Below, one piece after another: positions 23,735-32,444 of a stretch of DNA of 34,464 bases. The notes beneath the pieces are model-generated. The model did not search any database and had not been told where the DNA came from. It worked only from the letters and a program-made list of their open reading frames with translations. Source of the DNA: Deltaproteobacteria bacterium (GTDB lineage: Bacteria; Desulfobacterota; Desulfarculia; Adiutricales; Adiutricaceae); assembly GCA_031265205.1 (NCBI GenBank), contig JAISCZ010000142.1, forward strand, positions 1 through 34,464. Direction: 5' to 3'. Each line of letters begins with the position of its first letter. The first letter of the stretch is position 1. The translations under genes were made by a program, and so were the position numbers.

Positions 23735-25498
23735 TTAGAGCCGCAGAAAAGCGTTAAGCTCGTCCGCGTTTCCTTCCACGAGCCGCAGCGCGTCTTCCAA
23801 ATAATGGGGACTGTCGATGGGAATATCGGAAAAATACGCTTTGGCCTTGCGCAAATCCCGCGGAAGGAATTTTCCCTCATAATACGCCTTGCCCAGCAAA
23901 AAACTCGCGACCAAGCTTTTTTTACCGTGGGCGAACTCCAGATAACTTACGCCTTTCGCCAAGTCCCGTGGAACGATGTCGCCCTCAACGCACAGATAAC
24001 CAAAACAGGCGTAGGAATCTTTGTCCTCAAGCTCTATGCCTTTCGTTAAAATTCCGACAATTATTTTACTCTCGCGCTTTTCGAAATCACCCAAAATATA
24101 ATAAAACCCAAAAAAACCGTAAGCCTCGCGCTTTCCGTTTTCCCGGGCTTTTTCAAGCCAATAGTCAGCCCGCGCGGGATCGCGCTCAAAATTTCCCCGC
24201 GCCTTTAAATACATTGACGCGATGTCTAACTGCGCTTCCCCATTGCCAGCCTCCGCGGCTTTTAAACTCCACAGATAATGCTCGTCTAAATTAATTCTAA
24301 CCCCTTGGCCGAAATAATATTTTTGCGCGACGCGGCGCATCGACTCGCCGTGCCCCAATTCGGCCGCCGCCAAATAATATTTGAACGACCGCTCGCGATT
24401 TACGGAAACAAGCGCGCCAAAATCGTATAAAGTCGCGAGATGATATAACGCGGTCGCGTCATTTAAGGCTTCGGGCTCGGCCTGGGACAGCCAATCGCTG
24501 GGAAGCGACGTTTGGGGAAAATCGGAATCATTGGAGAGCGCGTTGGCGAAAAAGGCGCGCGCTAAAGTCGCCCCCCGTTTGGCGGCCTCCAAAATGAGTT
24601 TTAAGCCGAACTCCTGGTCTCTTTCGACCACGTCCCCTTCGTAAAGCAAAACCCCATAGTTGTACAATCCCTTGATGTTTCCCCTTTCGCAGGACTTTTT
24701 GAAATAAATGGCCGCCAATTCCCGATTGGCGGGAATTCCTTTGCCTTCCCACGCCAACTGGCCCAGTTTCTGGTAAACTTCGTCCGCTAAATGGTCGAAT
24801 TCCAAAGCTTTGGAATATAACTTATACGCCATGGCGTAATCTTCGACCACCAAATATCCCGACAGGTAAAACTCCGCCAAGGAAATCACGGCGTCCGGAT
24901 AGTTCAGGGCGGCGGATTTTCGCAGCCAAAAAAGCGCTTGGCTCTCGCTCACCAAATCTTCCCGCTTGGTCACGTAATATATGTAAAACAAACGGAACAT
25001 AGCGTTGGGATTGCCGTCTTCCGCGAATCGCGCGGAAAGCTCCACGGCCCTTTCCACGTTAAGGTAGGGAGGAAACGTCGCGAAATACGCTAAAATCAGC
25101 TCGGCGCCGCGAATTCCCCCCGCTATGGCTTCCTCCGCGTAGGCCATGGCGCGCTCGCGATCTTCCTTGGCCAGAAGCAAACCGAACTGATGGCAAAACC
25201 CCAAGACGACCGCCGCGGCCATATTATTCCGCTCATAAGCCCTTTTGATAAATTTATAAATCGTTTTTTCGTTCGACGGGGCGAATAAAGTCAGAATCGC
25301 GAGACCGCCGTAAATCGTTTGGGAGACCGGATCGCCTTGGTGGGACTCCTTGGCGAGCTCGCTCAATAAATCGGGATCGTCGAGGCTCCATAAGTATTGT
25401 TTCTCCTCAAAGAGATCGGCGATGGTTTGGCAAAGCAAATTGTGGCGCGTGGCTTGCGTTTTGAGTTTGTCGAGAATGACGCGTTTTAGCTCCGCCAT
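23735..25498 (-). CDS. Long Sel1-like (TPR-type) repeat protein
   Basis: A 587-residue protein from the ATG at 25498 (MAELKRVILDKLKTQATRHN). An in-frame TTG eleven codons upstream is less likely. No signal peptide. Most of the length is a series of about a dozen Sel1-like helical repeats of 36-40 residues, seen in segments such as QALFWLRKSAALNYPDAVIS, AMAYKLYSKALEFDHLADEV, AIYFKKSCERGNIKGLYNYG, LKLILEAAKRGATLARAFFA and SFKYYLAAAELGHGESMRRV. Such solenoids bind other proteins and often act as adaptors in signalling or host contact. No other domain is visible. Some repeats have lost the usual G-x-G turns, giving a divergent array. It is alone in its neighbourhood. Confidence 0.85.
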   Translation of the reverse strand: MAELKRVILDKLKTQATRHNLLCQTIADLFEEKQYLWSLDDPDLLSELAKESHQGDPVSQTIYGGLAILTLFAPSNEKTIYKFIKRAYERNNMAAAVVLGFCHQFGLLLAKEDRERAMAYAEEAIAGGIRGAELILAYFATFPPYLNVERAVELSARFAEDGNPNAMFRLFYIYYVTKREDLVSESQALFWLRKSAALNYPDAVISLAEFYLSGYLVVEDYAMAYKLYSKALEFDHLADEVYQKLGQLAWEGKGIPANRELAAIYFKKSCERGNIKGLYNYGVLLYEGDVVERDQEFGLKLILEAAKRGATLARAFFANALSNDSDFPQTSLPSDWLSQAEPEALNDATALYHLATLYDFGALVSVNRERSFKYYLAAAELGHGESMRRVAQKYYFGQGVRINLDEHYLWSLKAAEAGNGEAQLDIASMYLKARGNFERDPARADYWLEKARENGKREAYGFFGFYYILGDFEKRESKIIVGILTKGIELEDKDSYACFGYLCVEGDIVPRDLAKGVSYLEFAHGKKSLVASFLLGKAYYEGKFLPRDLRKAKAYFSDIPIDSPHYLEDALRLVEGNADELNAFLRL

Positions 25499-25820
25499 CT
25501 GCCCAGTATCCCTTCTATAGAGGATCCCCAATCTTCTGTTTTTCTAACGCTTTTTTCGCGGAAAGCGAAAGGGCCGCGCCCTTGGCTCCGTCCGCCTTTC
25601 CGCCAAGGGCTCTTTGTCTTCCCGAAGGGCCAAAGCGCGCCCAAGAAACGATGGAAGCCATCGTTCGCGCGCCCAGCGGCCGCCTTATCGTGAAATCCGC
25701 TCAAAAAGCGCCCCTCCGGGGGCTATCCGAAGCTCGGCGCCTTAAAGGGCGCGGTCGCTTCAGAGCCAAGATAATAGCATATTTTCCCCTCAGAATCGCG
25801 AAAATACGCCGCCAGCGGGC
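25499..25820. other. Gap between ksgA and Sel1 gene
   Basis: About 320 bases. Two conflicting frames of 70-100 codons exist on opposite strands without family or ribosome site, so no gene is called. GC-rich repeats of GGCGC type are scattered through it. Confidence 0.5.
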
Positions 25821-26666
25821 TTATCTCCCTTTCCCGGCGGGCGCGGCGCGCCCAAAGGCTTGGGCCAGGCGCGCGTAAGTTTCCGGATCGAGGGTCTCGG
25901 GGCGCGCCCCCGGATCAATCCCCGCGCGGGCGAGAATCGCCATGGTCTCCTGGGGAGCGTAAGCGGCTTTAAGATTGTTGAAAAGGGTCTTACGCCTTGA
26001 ATGGAAGGCGATTTTGGTAAAATCGCCCAATTTAGCGAGATCCGTTGGGGGCGCCTCCGCGCGGGGCCGGAAAATTACGGCCGCGCTCTCGACCTTGGGC
26101 TTGGGGGAAAAAGCGCTCGAGGGAATCGGGAAGGCCGTCTCGATCGCGTAAGAGAGACCTAAGGCCACGGTTAGGCGACCGTATTCGCGGCTGTTGGGCG
26201 AGGCGACCAAGCGCTCGGCCAGCTCCCGCTGAAGCGTAAATATCCCGAGCGCGCGCGCGCCGAAGGTTTCCAAAAACCAGATAAGAAAGGGGGAAGAAAT
26301 ATTGTAGGGCAGATTGCCGCAGACTAGGCTCGGGTTGGATGGCAGATCCTCCGCGCGGAGTTTTAAAACGTCAGCGCGCCGGACGGTCAAGCTTCCCGCT
26401 TGGGCCTCCGGGCTCGCCTCCAAGGCCGCGGCCAAGCCCCGGTCCAACTCCACCGCGAGCACCTTGGCGCCGCGGCTTAAGAGAGGCGCGGTCAGAGCCC
26501 CCAGGCCGGGGCCAACCTCCAAAATAAGCGGGTTTTCCCCCGCCTCCCCCATAATCAGCTCCGTCAGGCGACGGATGGTGGGGGCGTCCTTTAAAAAATT
26601 CTGGCCCCGCCCGCGGGAAGCCGCGAGCCCCAGGGCGCGTAAATCTCGGCGCGGTCGCGGCGTCAA
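25821..26666 (-). CDS. ksgA: KsgA/RsmA, 16S rRNA dimethyladenosine transferase
   Basis: A 281-residue protein that dimethylates two adjacent adenines near the 3' end of 16S rRNA late in small-subunit assembly. The start is the TTG at 26666, because GGGGGAGG lies four bases upstream, the TTGA overlaps the tsaD stop, and the family N-terminus (GLAASRGRGQNFLKD) follows after about 15 residues. A longer frame reading into tsaD is not credible. Motifs: ILEVGPGLGALTAPL (SAM loop), AVELDRGLAAAL, RRADVLKL, the catalytic NLPYNISSPFLIWFL, and FSPKPKVESAAVIFRP. It is the second gene of a tsaD-ksgA pair and is translationally coupled. Confidence 0.96.
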   Translation of the reverse strand: MTPRPRRDLRALGLAASRGRGQNFLKDAPTIRRLTELIMGEAGENPLILEVGPGLGALTAPLLSRGAKVLAVELDRGLAAALEASPEAQAGSLTVRRADVLKLRAEDLPSNPSLVCGNLPYNISSPFLIWFLETFGARALGIFTLQRELAERLVASPNSREYGRLTVALGLSYAIETAFPIPSSAFSPKPKVESAAVIFRPRAEAPPTDLAKLGDFTKIAFHSRRKTLFNNLKAAYAPQETMAILARAGIDPGARPETLDPETYARLAQAFGRAAPAGKGR

Positions 26667-27718
26667 TAGTCCTCCCCCGCGCTCCAGCGCGTTTGGGCCT
26701 CGGACGCGGCGGAAAGGATATTTTCCCCGTCCGCGAGCTGTAGGCCCCCTAAAAAGCCAATCATCGAAGCGTTGTCCGCGCACCAAGAAAGCTTCGGAAC
26801 GTAGAGGGGAACGCCCACGCTCTCCGCGGCCATCCGCGCCCGGGCCCGCAACGCCCCGTTAGCCGCCACCCCGCCGGCCAGGATAGCCCCCTTGGCGCGG
26901 GTCTTTTGGAGCGCCGCGAGCAATTTGGCGACCAGAACGTCCACCACCGCCGCCTGAAAGCTCGCGGCCAAATCCTTCAGCTCGCGCGCCCCCGCTGGGC
27001 ACGCTTCCATGTTTTCCCGCGCGTAGACGCGCGCGACCGCGGTCTTCAGGCCGCTAAAAGAAAAATTTAGGCCGCCTCTTAAAAAGGGCCTTTTGAGACG
27101 GTAGGCCGCGGGATCGCCCCCGGCGGCCATTTCTTCGATAATAGGCCCTCCGGGGTATCCCAGGCCCATGAGTTTCGCGGATTTATCGAAGGCCTCCCCA
27201 GCGGCGTCGTCCAAGGTTTTTCCCAAGGTTTTAAAACGGGTGAAACTCTCCAGCCAAAAAAGACTGGTGTGCCCTCCCGAGGCCACCAACGCCACCAGGG
27301 GAAACTCGATTTCCCCCAAAACGGAAGGCGGCGCCTCCCCGCTCGGGCCTGGGGAGCGTAAAAAAGGGGCCAAGGCGTGAGCTTTGACGTGATTGACTCC
27401 GGTTAGCGGCAACCCGGTCGCGAGGGAGAGGCCCTTGGCGAAATTGATGGCCACCAACAGGGCCCCCACCAGGCCGGGGCCCTGGGTCACGGCGAGGCCG
27501 TCCAGGTCGGCGAAGGTCTTCTGGCCTTGGCGGAGGACTTCGGCGGCGATGACGTCCACGGCCTCCAGGTGCGCCCGGCTGGCTATTTCGGGGACCACCC
27601 CCCCGTAGACGCGGTGGAGGCTCACTTGGCCCCGGACGACCTCGGACAGCGCCAAGTCCCCCTCGACCAGGCTCGCCGCCGTCTCGTCGCAGGAACTCTC
27701 GAAAGCTAAAACCAACAT
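26663..27718 (-). CDS. tsaD: TsaD, tRNA N6-threonylcarbamoyladenosine transferase subunit
   Basis: A 351-residue protein from the ATG at 27718, which gives the family start MLVLAFESSCDETAAS. It transfers the threonylcarbamoyl group to A37 of ANN-decoding tRNAs together with TsaB and TsaE. Seen: RVYGGVVPEIASRAHLEAVD, AVTQGPGLVGALLVAINFAK, the metal-binding HVKAH of GVNHVKAHALAPFL, VASGGHTSLFW, GKTLDDAAGEAFDKSAKLMG, FSFSGLKTAV, LAGGVAANGALR and the final metal ligand in WCADNASMIGF. All key positions are present. Its stop overlaps ksgA. Confidence 0.97.
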   Translation of the reverse strand: MLVLAFESSCDETAASLVEGDLALSEVVRGQVSLHRVYGGVVPEIASRAHLEAVDVIAAEVLRQGQKTFADLDGLAVTQGPGLVGALLVAINFAKGLSLATGLPLTGVNHVKAHALAPFLRSPGPSGEAPPSVLGEIEFPLVALVASGGHTSLFWLESFTRFKTLGKTLDDAAGEAFDKSAKLMGLGYPGGPIIEEMAAGGDPAAYRLKRPFLRGGLNFSFSGLKTAVARVYARENMEACPAGARELKDLAASFQAAVVDVLVAKLLAALQKTRAKGAILAGGVAANGALRARARMAAESVGVPLYVPKLSWCADNASMIGFLGGLQLADGENILSAASEAQTRWSAGEDY

Positions 27719-28160
27719 ATCATCCCAGCCTGAGGCCCTCTCCTCGCCGTGGCTAAACTTCCGCCGCGGCCTCGCGCCCAACGCCGGTTCCACGCGCGCG
27801 AGCGCTCAAATTTAGCAAAAAAGCGCTCCCAAAGAAAGGCGGGGAGCGATCCTCTATCCAGCGTTCCTCTTTAAAGGCCGCCCGCGCGCCTCGCCCCGAG
27901 GGGCCGCTGGCCGTAAGCCAAGGGCCTGTGGGAAAAGCGTCGCGGCGGATTTTAGCGAAACAAGGCTATATTAAGGCTAAACAAAGGCGATACGCCTTAA
28001 TTGAAGCGAAGACGGGGAAACTTTGACTTGCGCGCGGTCGCGCGTTTCCTTCCCTCGCGGCGCCGCTGAGGCGACCGCGCCGTCCCCTTGGGAAAGGCGC
28101 GGAGTCGCGTTTCAAAAAAAGCGGCGCGCGCCCGCGAGGGCTTGGGGCTATAGCGCGCGC
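27719..28160. other. Gap between tsaD and the CDF gene
   Basis: About 440 bases without a gene. It holds the terminator candidate at 28114-28141 for the CDF gene and several GC hairpins (for example GGCGATACGCC near 27990). The tsaD promoter should lie near 27780-27900 but no clear -35/-10 pair was seen. Confidence 0.5.
28114..28141 (-). terminator. Candidate rho-independent terminator of SPOR-CDF operon
   Basis: On the minus strand, 20 bases after the CDF stop, GCCC-TCGC-GGGC and an overlapping GCGG/CCGC stem are followed directly by seven T (28114-28120). Placement and U-run are good; the stem is short or bipartite. Confidence 0.45.
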
Positions 28161-29102
28161 TTAAGGACTCGTAGGCGCGTCATCCCCCAGGTGGGCTGAA
28201 GTCTCCACGGGCTCTAAATGAAAAGTGATATCGGCTTTAGGGTAATGCTCCTGGATCCCCAAGACCACTTTTTCGCCGATGGCGTGGGCTTCGCTGACGG
28301 GAAGTCGCCCGTCCACCAAGAGATCCACCTCGACAATCTGAAAGGGACCGGCCCTCCGGGTCCGCAGGCGGCGGTAGCCCTGGATCTTCGGCGCGAATTC
28401 CTCGATGTGCTCGCGAATGAGCGCGAGCTCTTCCGGGGACAGGGAATGATCGATGAGGTTGGCGGCGGCGTTCCAGCCCAAAGTCCAGCCCGTTTTAACG
28501 ATAAAAAAGCTCACGACCAAGGCGGCCACGGAATCAATAAAATCCAGCTCCCAGGCGGGATTGATTAAAGAGCCGAGATGGATGGCCAAAAGGGCGGCCA
28601 TAATGGAAAGGGAGGTGTAGACATCGGTCCGCAGGTGCCAGCCGTCGGCCATGAGGGCCGGGGAATTCGTTTTTTTGCCCACCCGAAAGAGAGTCCGGGA
28701 AATAAAAAAATTCACCAGGGAGGAGAAAAACATCACGTAGACGCCCAAGGCGACATTGGGGAGCTCGACGCCGCGGATCAGCCCCATAATGGCTTCCCGC
28801 ACGATATAGAGCCCGCCCGCCACGATGAGGATGGCTTCCAAAAGAGCGGCGAGGTTTTCGGCTTTCCCGTGCCCGAAGGGATGATCGGCGTCCGGCGGGT
28901 GCTCGGAGACGCGCACCGCCGAGAAGGTCAGAAAAGACGCCATCAAGTCCAAAAGGGAGTGGACCGCCTCCGAAATAATGGCGACGGAGCCGGTAAAAAT
29001 CCCGCATAAAAGCTTGAGGACGATTAAAGTGGCGTTGGAGCCCACCGATAGGAGGGCGTAACGCGATTTGGTTTTAACGTGGGCGTGGGGGGGCGAGCTC
29101 AT
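28161..29102 (-). CDS. Cation diffusion facilitator (CDF) metal exporter
   Basis: A 313-residue inner-membrane protein that should exchange divalent metal for protons. The N-terminal transmembrane domain has six helices. The metal-site motifs are SEAVHSLLDLMAS (H..LD on helix 2) and MADGWHLRTDVYTSL (H...D on helix 5). This His-Asp pairing is usual for Zn/Fe-type rather than Mn-type members, but specificity cannot be fixed by sequence alone. SEHPPDADHPFGHGKAENLA is the signature loop after helix 2. The C-terminal cytoplasmic domain shows RRAGPFQIVEVDLLVDGRLP and ADITFHLEP. The ATG overlaps the stop of the SPOR gene (ATGA), so both are translated together. Confidence 0.93.
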   Translation of the reverse strand: MSSPPHAHVKTKSRYALLSVGSNATLIVLKLLCGIFTGSVAIISEAVHSLLDLMASFLTFSAVRVSEHPPDADHPFGHGKAENLAALLEAILIVAGGLYIVREAIMGLIRGVELPNVALGVYVMFFSSLVNFFISRTLFRVGKKTNSPALMADGWHLRTDVYTSLSIMAALLAIHLGSLINPAWELDFIDSVAALVVSFFIVKTGWTLGWNAAANLIDHSLSPEELALIREHIEEFAPKIQGYRRLRTRRAGPFQIVEVDLLVDGRLPVSEAHAIGEKVVLGIQEHYPKADITFHLEPVETSAHLGDDAPTSP

Positions 29103-29788
29103 AAACCACGGCGCACCATAAGATCCCGCACCTTGGGCTTAATTTCCGCGGCGGCCAAGTCCGCCTCGGCCTTGGACTCATATGGCCCCAGGGCGAGGGC
29201 CCACATGCCGTTTTTCAGCCGGGGGTAAGCGTCCGTGTCGATTAAGGAGAGATCTATTCCCTTCCTCTTTTGACGGGTTAAGGCTTCTTCCGCTTTGTCC
29301 CGGGCCGACTTGGGAATGGATTCCACGATAACGAGCCAAACCTCGGGCGTCTCGGCCATCGCGGCGGCGTCCGGCGTGAGCCTCAGCTCGCTGGGGACGA
29401 TCAAAGGCTCGGCGCTGAAACCGGCCGCGTTTTCCAAAGCGGCGGCGTCCGGCGGCAAAAGCGCGGCCGACTGAGCCATGCTGGGGGCCGTGACTACCTC
29501 CGGGGCGGCGGGGGCGCTCTCCGCGATGGGCGCGCCGTCCGGGACGGCGACCGGGGCGGGGGGCGCCGCGGGAACGAGGGCGGCTTCCATGGGGGGAGTG
29601 GCCCCATCGCCGCCGAGATTGGCGTAAGTGATTCCGGCCACGACCAGAAAAGCCGCCCAGAAGAGCAACGACAGGGAGAGAACGGGGCCCGCCTCGGCGG
29701 AATGGGCGAGATACCGGAACTTCCTCCGTTTTTGGGAAAAACGCCGATGCAATAGGCGGCCTGGCGCTAGAAAAAGAGCTCTGAGCAT
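29099..29788 (-). CDS. Membrane-anchored SPOR-domain protein
   Basis: A 229-residue protein, ATG at 29788 with AAGGA upstream. A short basic N-terminus (LHRRFSQKRRKFRYL) precedes one transmembrane helix (VLSLSLLFWAAFLVVAGITY, about residues 36-55). A long Pro/Ala-rich linker (about 60-140) then leads to a C-terminal SPOR domain (WLVIVESIPKSARDKAEEAL, then GMWALALGPYESKAEADLAA). SPOR domains bind glycan strands lacking stem peptides and gather at division septa, so a role at the cell-division site is likely, with the SPOR domain in the periplasm. It shares a coupled operon with the CDF gene, an unusual partnership. A 20-bp tandem duplication lies just upstream. Confidence 0.85.
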   Translation of the reverse strand: MLRALFLAPGRLLHRRFSQKRRKFRYLAHSAEAGPVLSLSLLFWAAFLVVAGITYANLGGDGATPPMEAALVPAAPPAPVAVPDGAPIAESAPAAPEVVTAPSMAQSAALLPPDAAALENAAGFSAEPLIVPSELRLTPDAAAMAETPEVWLVIVESIPKSARDKAEEALTRQKRKGIDLSLIDTDAYPRLKNGMWALALGPYESKAEADLAAAEIKPKVRDLMVRRGL

Positions 29789-29801
29789 TCGAGAACCGAT
29801 C

Positions 29802-29841
29802 CTTTCCCCGTTGGAATGGGACTTTCCCCGTTGGAATGGGA
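29802..29841. repeat. 20-bp perfect tandem duplication upstream of SPOR gene
   Basis: CTTTCCCCGTTGGAATGGGA occurs twice head to tail in the leader just upstream of the SPOR start codon. On the minus strand each copy contains GGGGAAAG, so the ribosome-site neighbourhood itself is duplicated. Confidence 0.9.
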
Positions 29842-30231
29842 CTCGCGACTGGGGCGAATGAACCCTAAATTGGAAAAGTTAAAACCGATGGAAACAATTA
29901 AGTCAATTAGCGGTTTAATTATACGCAAAATCGCCGCGAAAAAAAAGTCTTTTCGCGCTTTTAAGCCCTTTATTCCTCGTAATTGAGGTCCCCCTCAAGA
30001 AAAAAGGGGCTCAAAGCCCGCCTTTTTCCTTTTCCGCGCCGTTTTGGGCTCGCCGCGCCCTCCCCAGGCCGCCCGCGAGACCCCGGCGGCGCGCGGCCAA
30101 TCGCGACCGCTGGCGGGCGATTTCCCCCGGCGGGGCGAAAATACGTTATTATTGAAGCGTTTCCCTACTGACAGGGCCGCGCGGGCCCTCGCGGCGCCGC
30201 GCGGACTCCCCAAAGCCACAGGAGCGCGACC
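29842..30231. other. Divergent gap between SPOR gene and NERD-helicase gene
   Basis: About 390 bases: an AT-rich part (29870-29990) with the minus-strand promoter candidate, then GC-rich sequence with strong palindromes near 30175-30205. A plus-strand promoter for the helicase gene should lie around 30100-30170 (ATACGTTATTATTG is the most promoter-like piece) but no clear pair was found. Confidence 0.45.
29878..29906 (-). promoter_or_regulatory. Candidate sigma-70 promoter of SPOR-CDF operon
   Basis: On the minus strand TTGACT (29901-29906) and TTTAAC (29878-29883) are 17 bases apart, about 90 bases upstream of the ATG at 29788. The -35 is near consensus, the -10 weak. A TATAAT also occurs near 29930 without a good -35. 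Confidence 0.35.
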
Positions 30232-32046
30232 ATGGCCACCATGATTCCGGCGGAAAATACCCTCTTCCCTTCCCCCGGGGAGAAAGAAGTCTATGATTTT
30301 TTCCAAAGGCACCTCAAGCCGGACGGGGAGATAATCGTTTGGCACGCGCCCCTCATCGACGGGAAAGAGCCGGATTTTCTGGTCTTGGATCCCAAACTGG
30401 GGCTCATCGTCTTTGAGGTCAAGGACTGGGTCCCCGACCAATTCCGCGAGGCGGACCTTAACCAGATGGTCTTAGCCTTCGGCGACCACGCCGAGACGAA
30501 GCTCAACCCCATCCGTCAAGCCCGCCAGTACGCCATGACCATCTTGAACTCGCTCAAGAAAAACGCCTCGGAGCTCCTTTCCCGGGACCCCGAGCATCAG
30601 GGCAAGCTCAAGTTCCCCGTGACCTTCGGGGTCATCCTCACCCGGATCTTCCGGGAAGAGCTTTACGCCACCAACCTCGACTCCGTCATCGATCCCAAGA
30701 TCGCCCTGTGCGCCGACGACGTCAACCGCGATTCCCCTTACGCGCGCGACCCCAGCGGGCGCTCCCTACGCGAGACCCTGGCCAAGATGTTTCCGCCCCT
30801 CTTCCGTTTCTCCATGAGTCCCCGGGACGTGGAGATCTTAAGACGCCTCGTCTGGCCCCAGGTGCGCCTCGCCACCCATCGCCACCAAACGAGCAACCAT
30901 TTTATCGGCCACGGGGAAAGGATCGAGCACTTGGACACCCACCAGGAATCTTTGGCCCGACGCTTGGACAGCGCGCGCGCCATCCTCGCGGGACCCGCGG
31001 GGAGCGGCAAGACCTTGGTCCTCATCCATAAGGCCATCCTGGAGCAGCAAAGGGGCTCGCGCTCCATCCTCTTTATCTGTTTCAACATTACCTTAAAAGA
31101 ACACCTCAAAAGGCTCCTGGCCGAGCACCGGGCCCGCCTGGGCGCCAACCACGGGGGAGTCCAGGTCTATTACTTCTATGAATTCTGTCAGTTGCTCTTA
31201 GGGGAATCCCTGACCCACGAGAAAGAGAGCGCTGACTACTACAAGCTCATCGTGGAAATGGCCAATTCTGGCGAGGACTCGCCCTTCCCGCCTTTTCAGG
31301 CCATTTTCGTGGACGAGGGTCAGGACCTGTCCGACGACATGATCGCGCTCCTCAAGAAACACTTGGCGCCCGGGGGGATCTTCTGGGTGGCCAATGACGA
31401 GTCCCAAGTTCTCTACGATATCCCCCGCGCCTGGACCCAAGACCCTTTTTTTCGCGTCTTTAACCTCCACAAACCCTACCGCGCCGCCTCCAAGCTCCTC
31501 TCGTTCACCGAATGCCTGCGGACGGGCCATAAGAACGCCCCCCCGCCCGCGCCCGCGGAAGGCTTCCACGGGGACATTAGCTTTCGCGAGGTCCAAAACG
31601 AGGAGGAAGGGGCCCGCCACCTCGTTAAACGGCTCCACAACCTGGCCAAAGCCGGTATCCCCCGCAACGAGATCTTCGTTCTCTACGCCACCAAAAAATC
31701 CGAGCTGCCCGACCAAAAACTCACCCCCGCCTTTTTAGTGGACAAGCTTGAGGAATCGGGCATCCTGGCCACCTGGGTCAGTCAGGACCACCAGAGCAAA
31801 AAGGCCTACGACGTCACCACCGATCGCGTGGCCATTTCCACCATCCACAGCCTCAAGGGCCTTGACGCCACGGCGGTTTTCCTCTGGGGCCTCGACCGCT
31901 TGGACCGCGACTCTCCGGAAAACGCCCTATCCTTAAAAAAACTCGCTTACGTGGCCGCCACCCGGGCGCGGGGGAGCTTAGAAGTCATCTACTTTAAGAA
32001 GACCCCCATTATCAGCCATCTCCTCCAAGGCGTTCCCGCCCAGTAG
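30232..32046 (+). CDS. NERD-domain nuclease fused to SF1 (UvrD-like) helicase
   Basis: A 604-residue cytoplasmic protein, ATG at 30232 with AGGAG seven bases upstream. The N-terminal ~120 residues are a NERD domain, a nuclease-related fold: SPGEKEVYDFF, then EPDFLVLDPKLGLIVFEVKD, whose D...E-x-K residues match a PD-(D/E)XK-type active site. From about residue 250 comes a superfamily-1 motor: Walker A ILAGPAGSGKTLVLIH, Walker B AIFVDEGQDLSDDM, motif III/IV region WVANDESQVLYDIPRAW, motif V ISTIHSLKGLDATAVF and motif VI AYVAATRARGSLEV. NERD-helicase proteins act on DNA, and some belong to phage-defence or repair loci. No partner gene is adjacent, so defence remains a guess. Confidence 0.9.
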   Translation: MATMIPAENTLFPSPGEKEVYDFFQRHLKPDGEIIVWHAPLIDGKEPDFLVLDPKLGLIVFEVKDWVPDQFREADLNQMVLAFGDHAETKLNPIRQARQYAMTILNSLKKNASELLSRDPEHQGKLKFPVTFGVILTRIFREELYATNLDSVIDPKIALCADDVNRDSPYARDPSGRSLRETLAKMFPPLFRFSMSPRDVEILRRLVWPQVRLATHRHQTSNHFIGHGERIEHLDTHQESLARRLDSARAILAGPAGSGKTLVLIHKAILEQQRGSRSILFICFNITLKEHLKRLLAEHRARLGANHGGVQVYYFYEFCQLLLGESLTHEKESADYYKLIVEMANSGEDSPFPPFQAIFVDEGQDLSDDMIALLKKHLAPGGIFWVANDESQVLYDIPRAWTQDPFFRVFNLHKPYRAASKLLSFTECLRTGHKNAPPPAPAEGFHGDISFREVQNEEEGARHLVKRLHNLAKAGIPRNEIFVLYATKKSELPDQKLTPAFLVDKLEESGILATWVSQDHQSKKAYDVTTDRVAISTIHSLKGLDATAVFLWGLDRLDRDSPENALSLKKLAYVAATRARGSLEVIYFKKTPIISHLLQGVPAQ

Positions 32047-32444
32047 CCTTTTTCCGCGGAACTTGGGGAAAGCGCGCCCGGCGGCGCGGCCCCGCGCCGC
32101 CTCCGTCGCCTCGATCGCTTAAGGGAACGCGAGCGTGAATCCTCGATAGCGAAAAATATAAAACTCATCGCGTCTAAATAAGTTAACGCTTTGGAGCGAG
32201 CCAGATCGGCTCTTGAACGGCGCGACAAAGCCAGTAAGATGGTCGCGACGATTCTCGCGCAATACTTCGCGACATTAAATTAATTACGGTTTCCACATCT
32301 TTAACTGTTTTTAGCTATCGCTGATTGCGAACGCGCTGGAAAATGTTTATAGTGTCTCCTCATGAGATGGCGCGCGCCACGTTCGCGTCAATTTTAGCGA
32401 TATTAATCGCGCCGCAAAATTGAAAACGATCGGTAGGAATAGAC
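32047..32444. other. Gap upstream of the AAA-ATPase gene
   Basis: About 400 bases without a gene. The first third is GC-rich; composition then falls towards the AT-richer AAA-ATPase gene, marking the edge of accessory DNA. It contains the promoter candidate at 32325-32353. Confidence 0.55.
32325..32353 (+). promoter_or_regulatory. Candidate sigma-70 promoter of the AAA-ATPase gene
   Basis: TTGCGA (32325-32330), a 17-base spacer, then TATAGT (32348-32353), leaving a leader of about 85 bases before the ATG at 32445. Both boxes are close to consensus with ideal spacing. Confidence 0.5.

Noticed and set aside
25821-26786. Longer KsgA start at 26786
   Set aside because: It would extend 120 bases into tsaD with a non-family N-terminus. 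The TTG at 26666 has a strong Shine-Dalgarno and a stop-start overlap.
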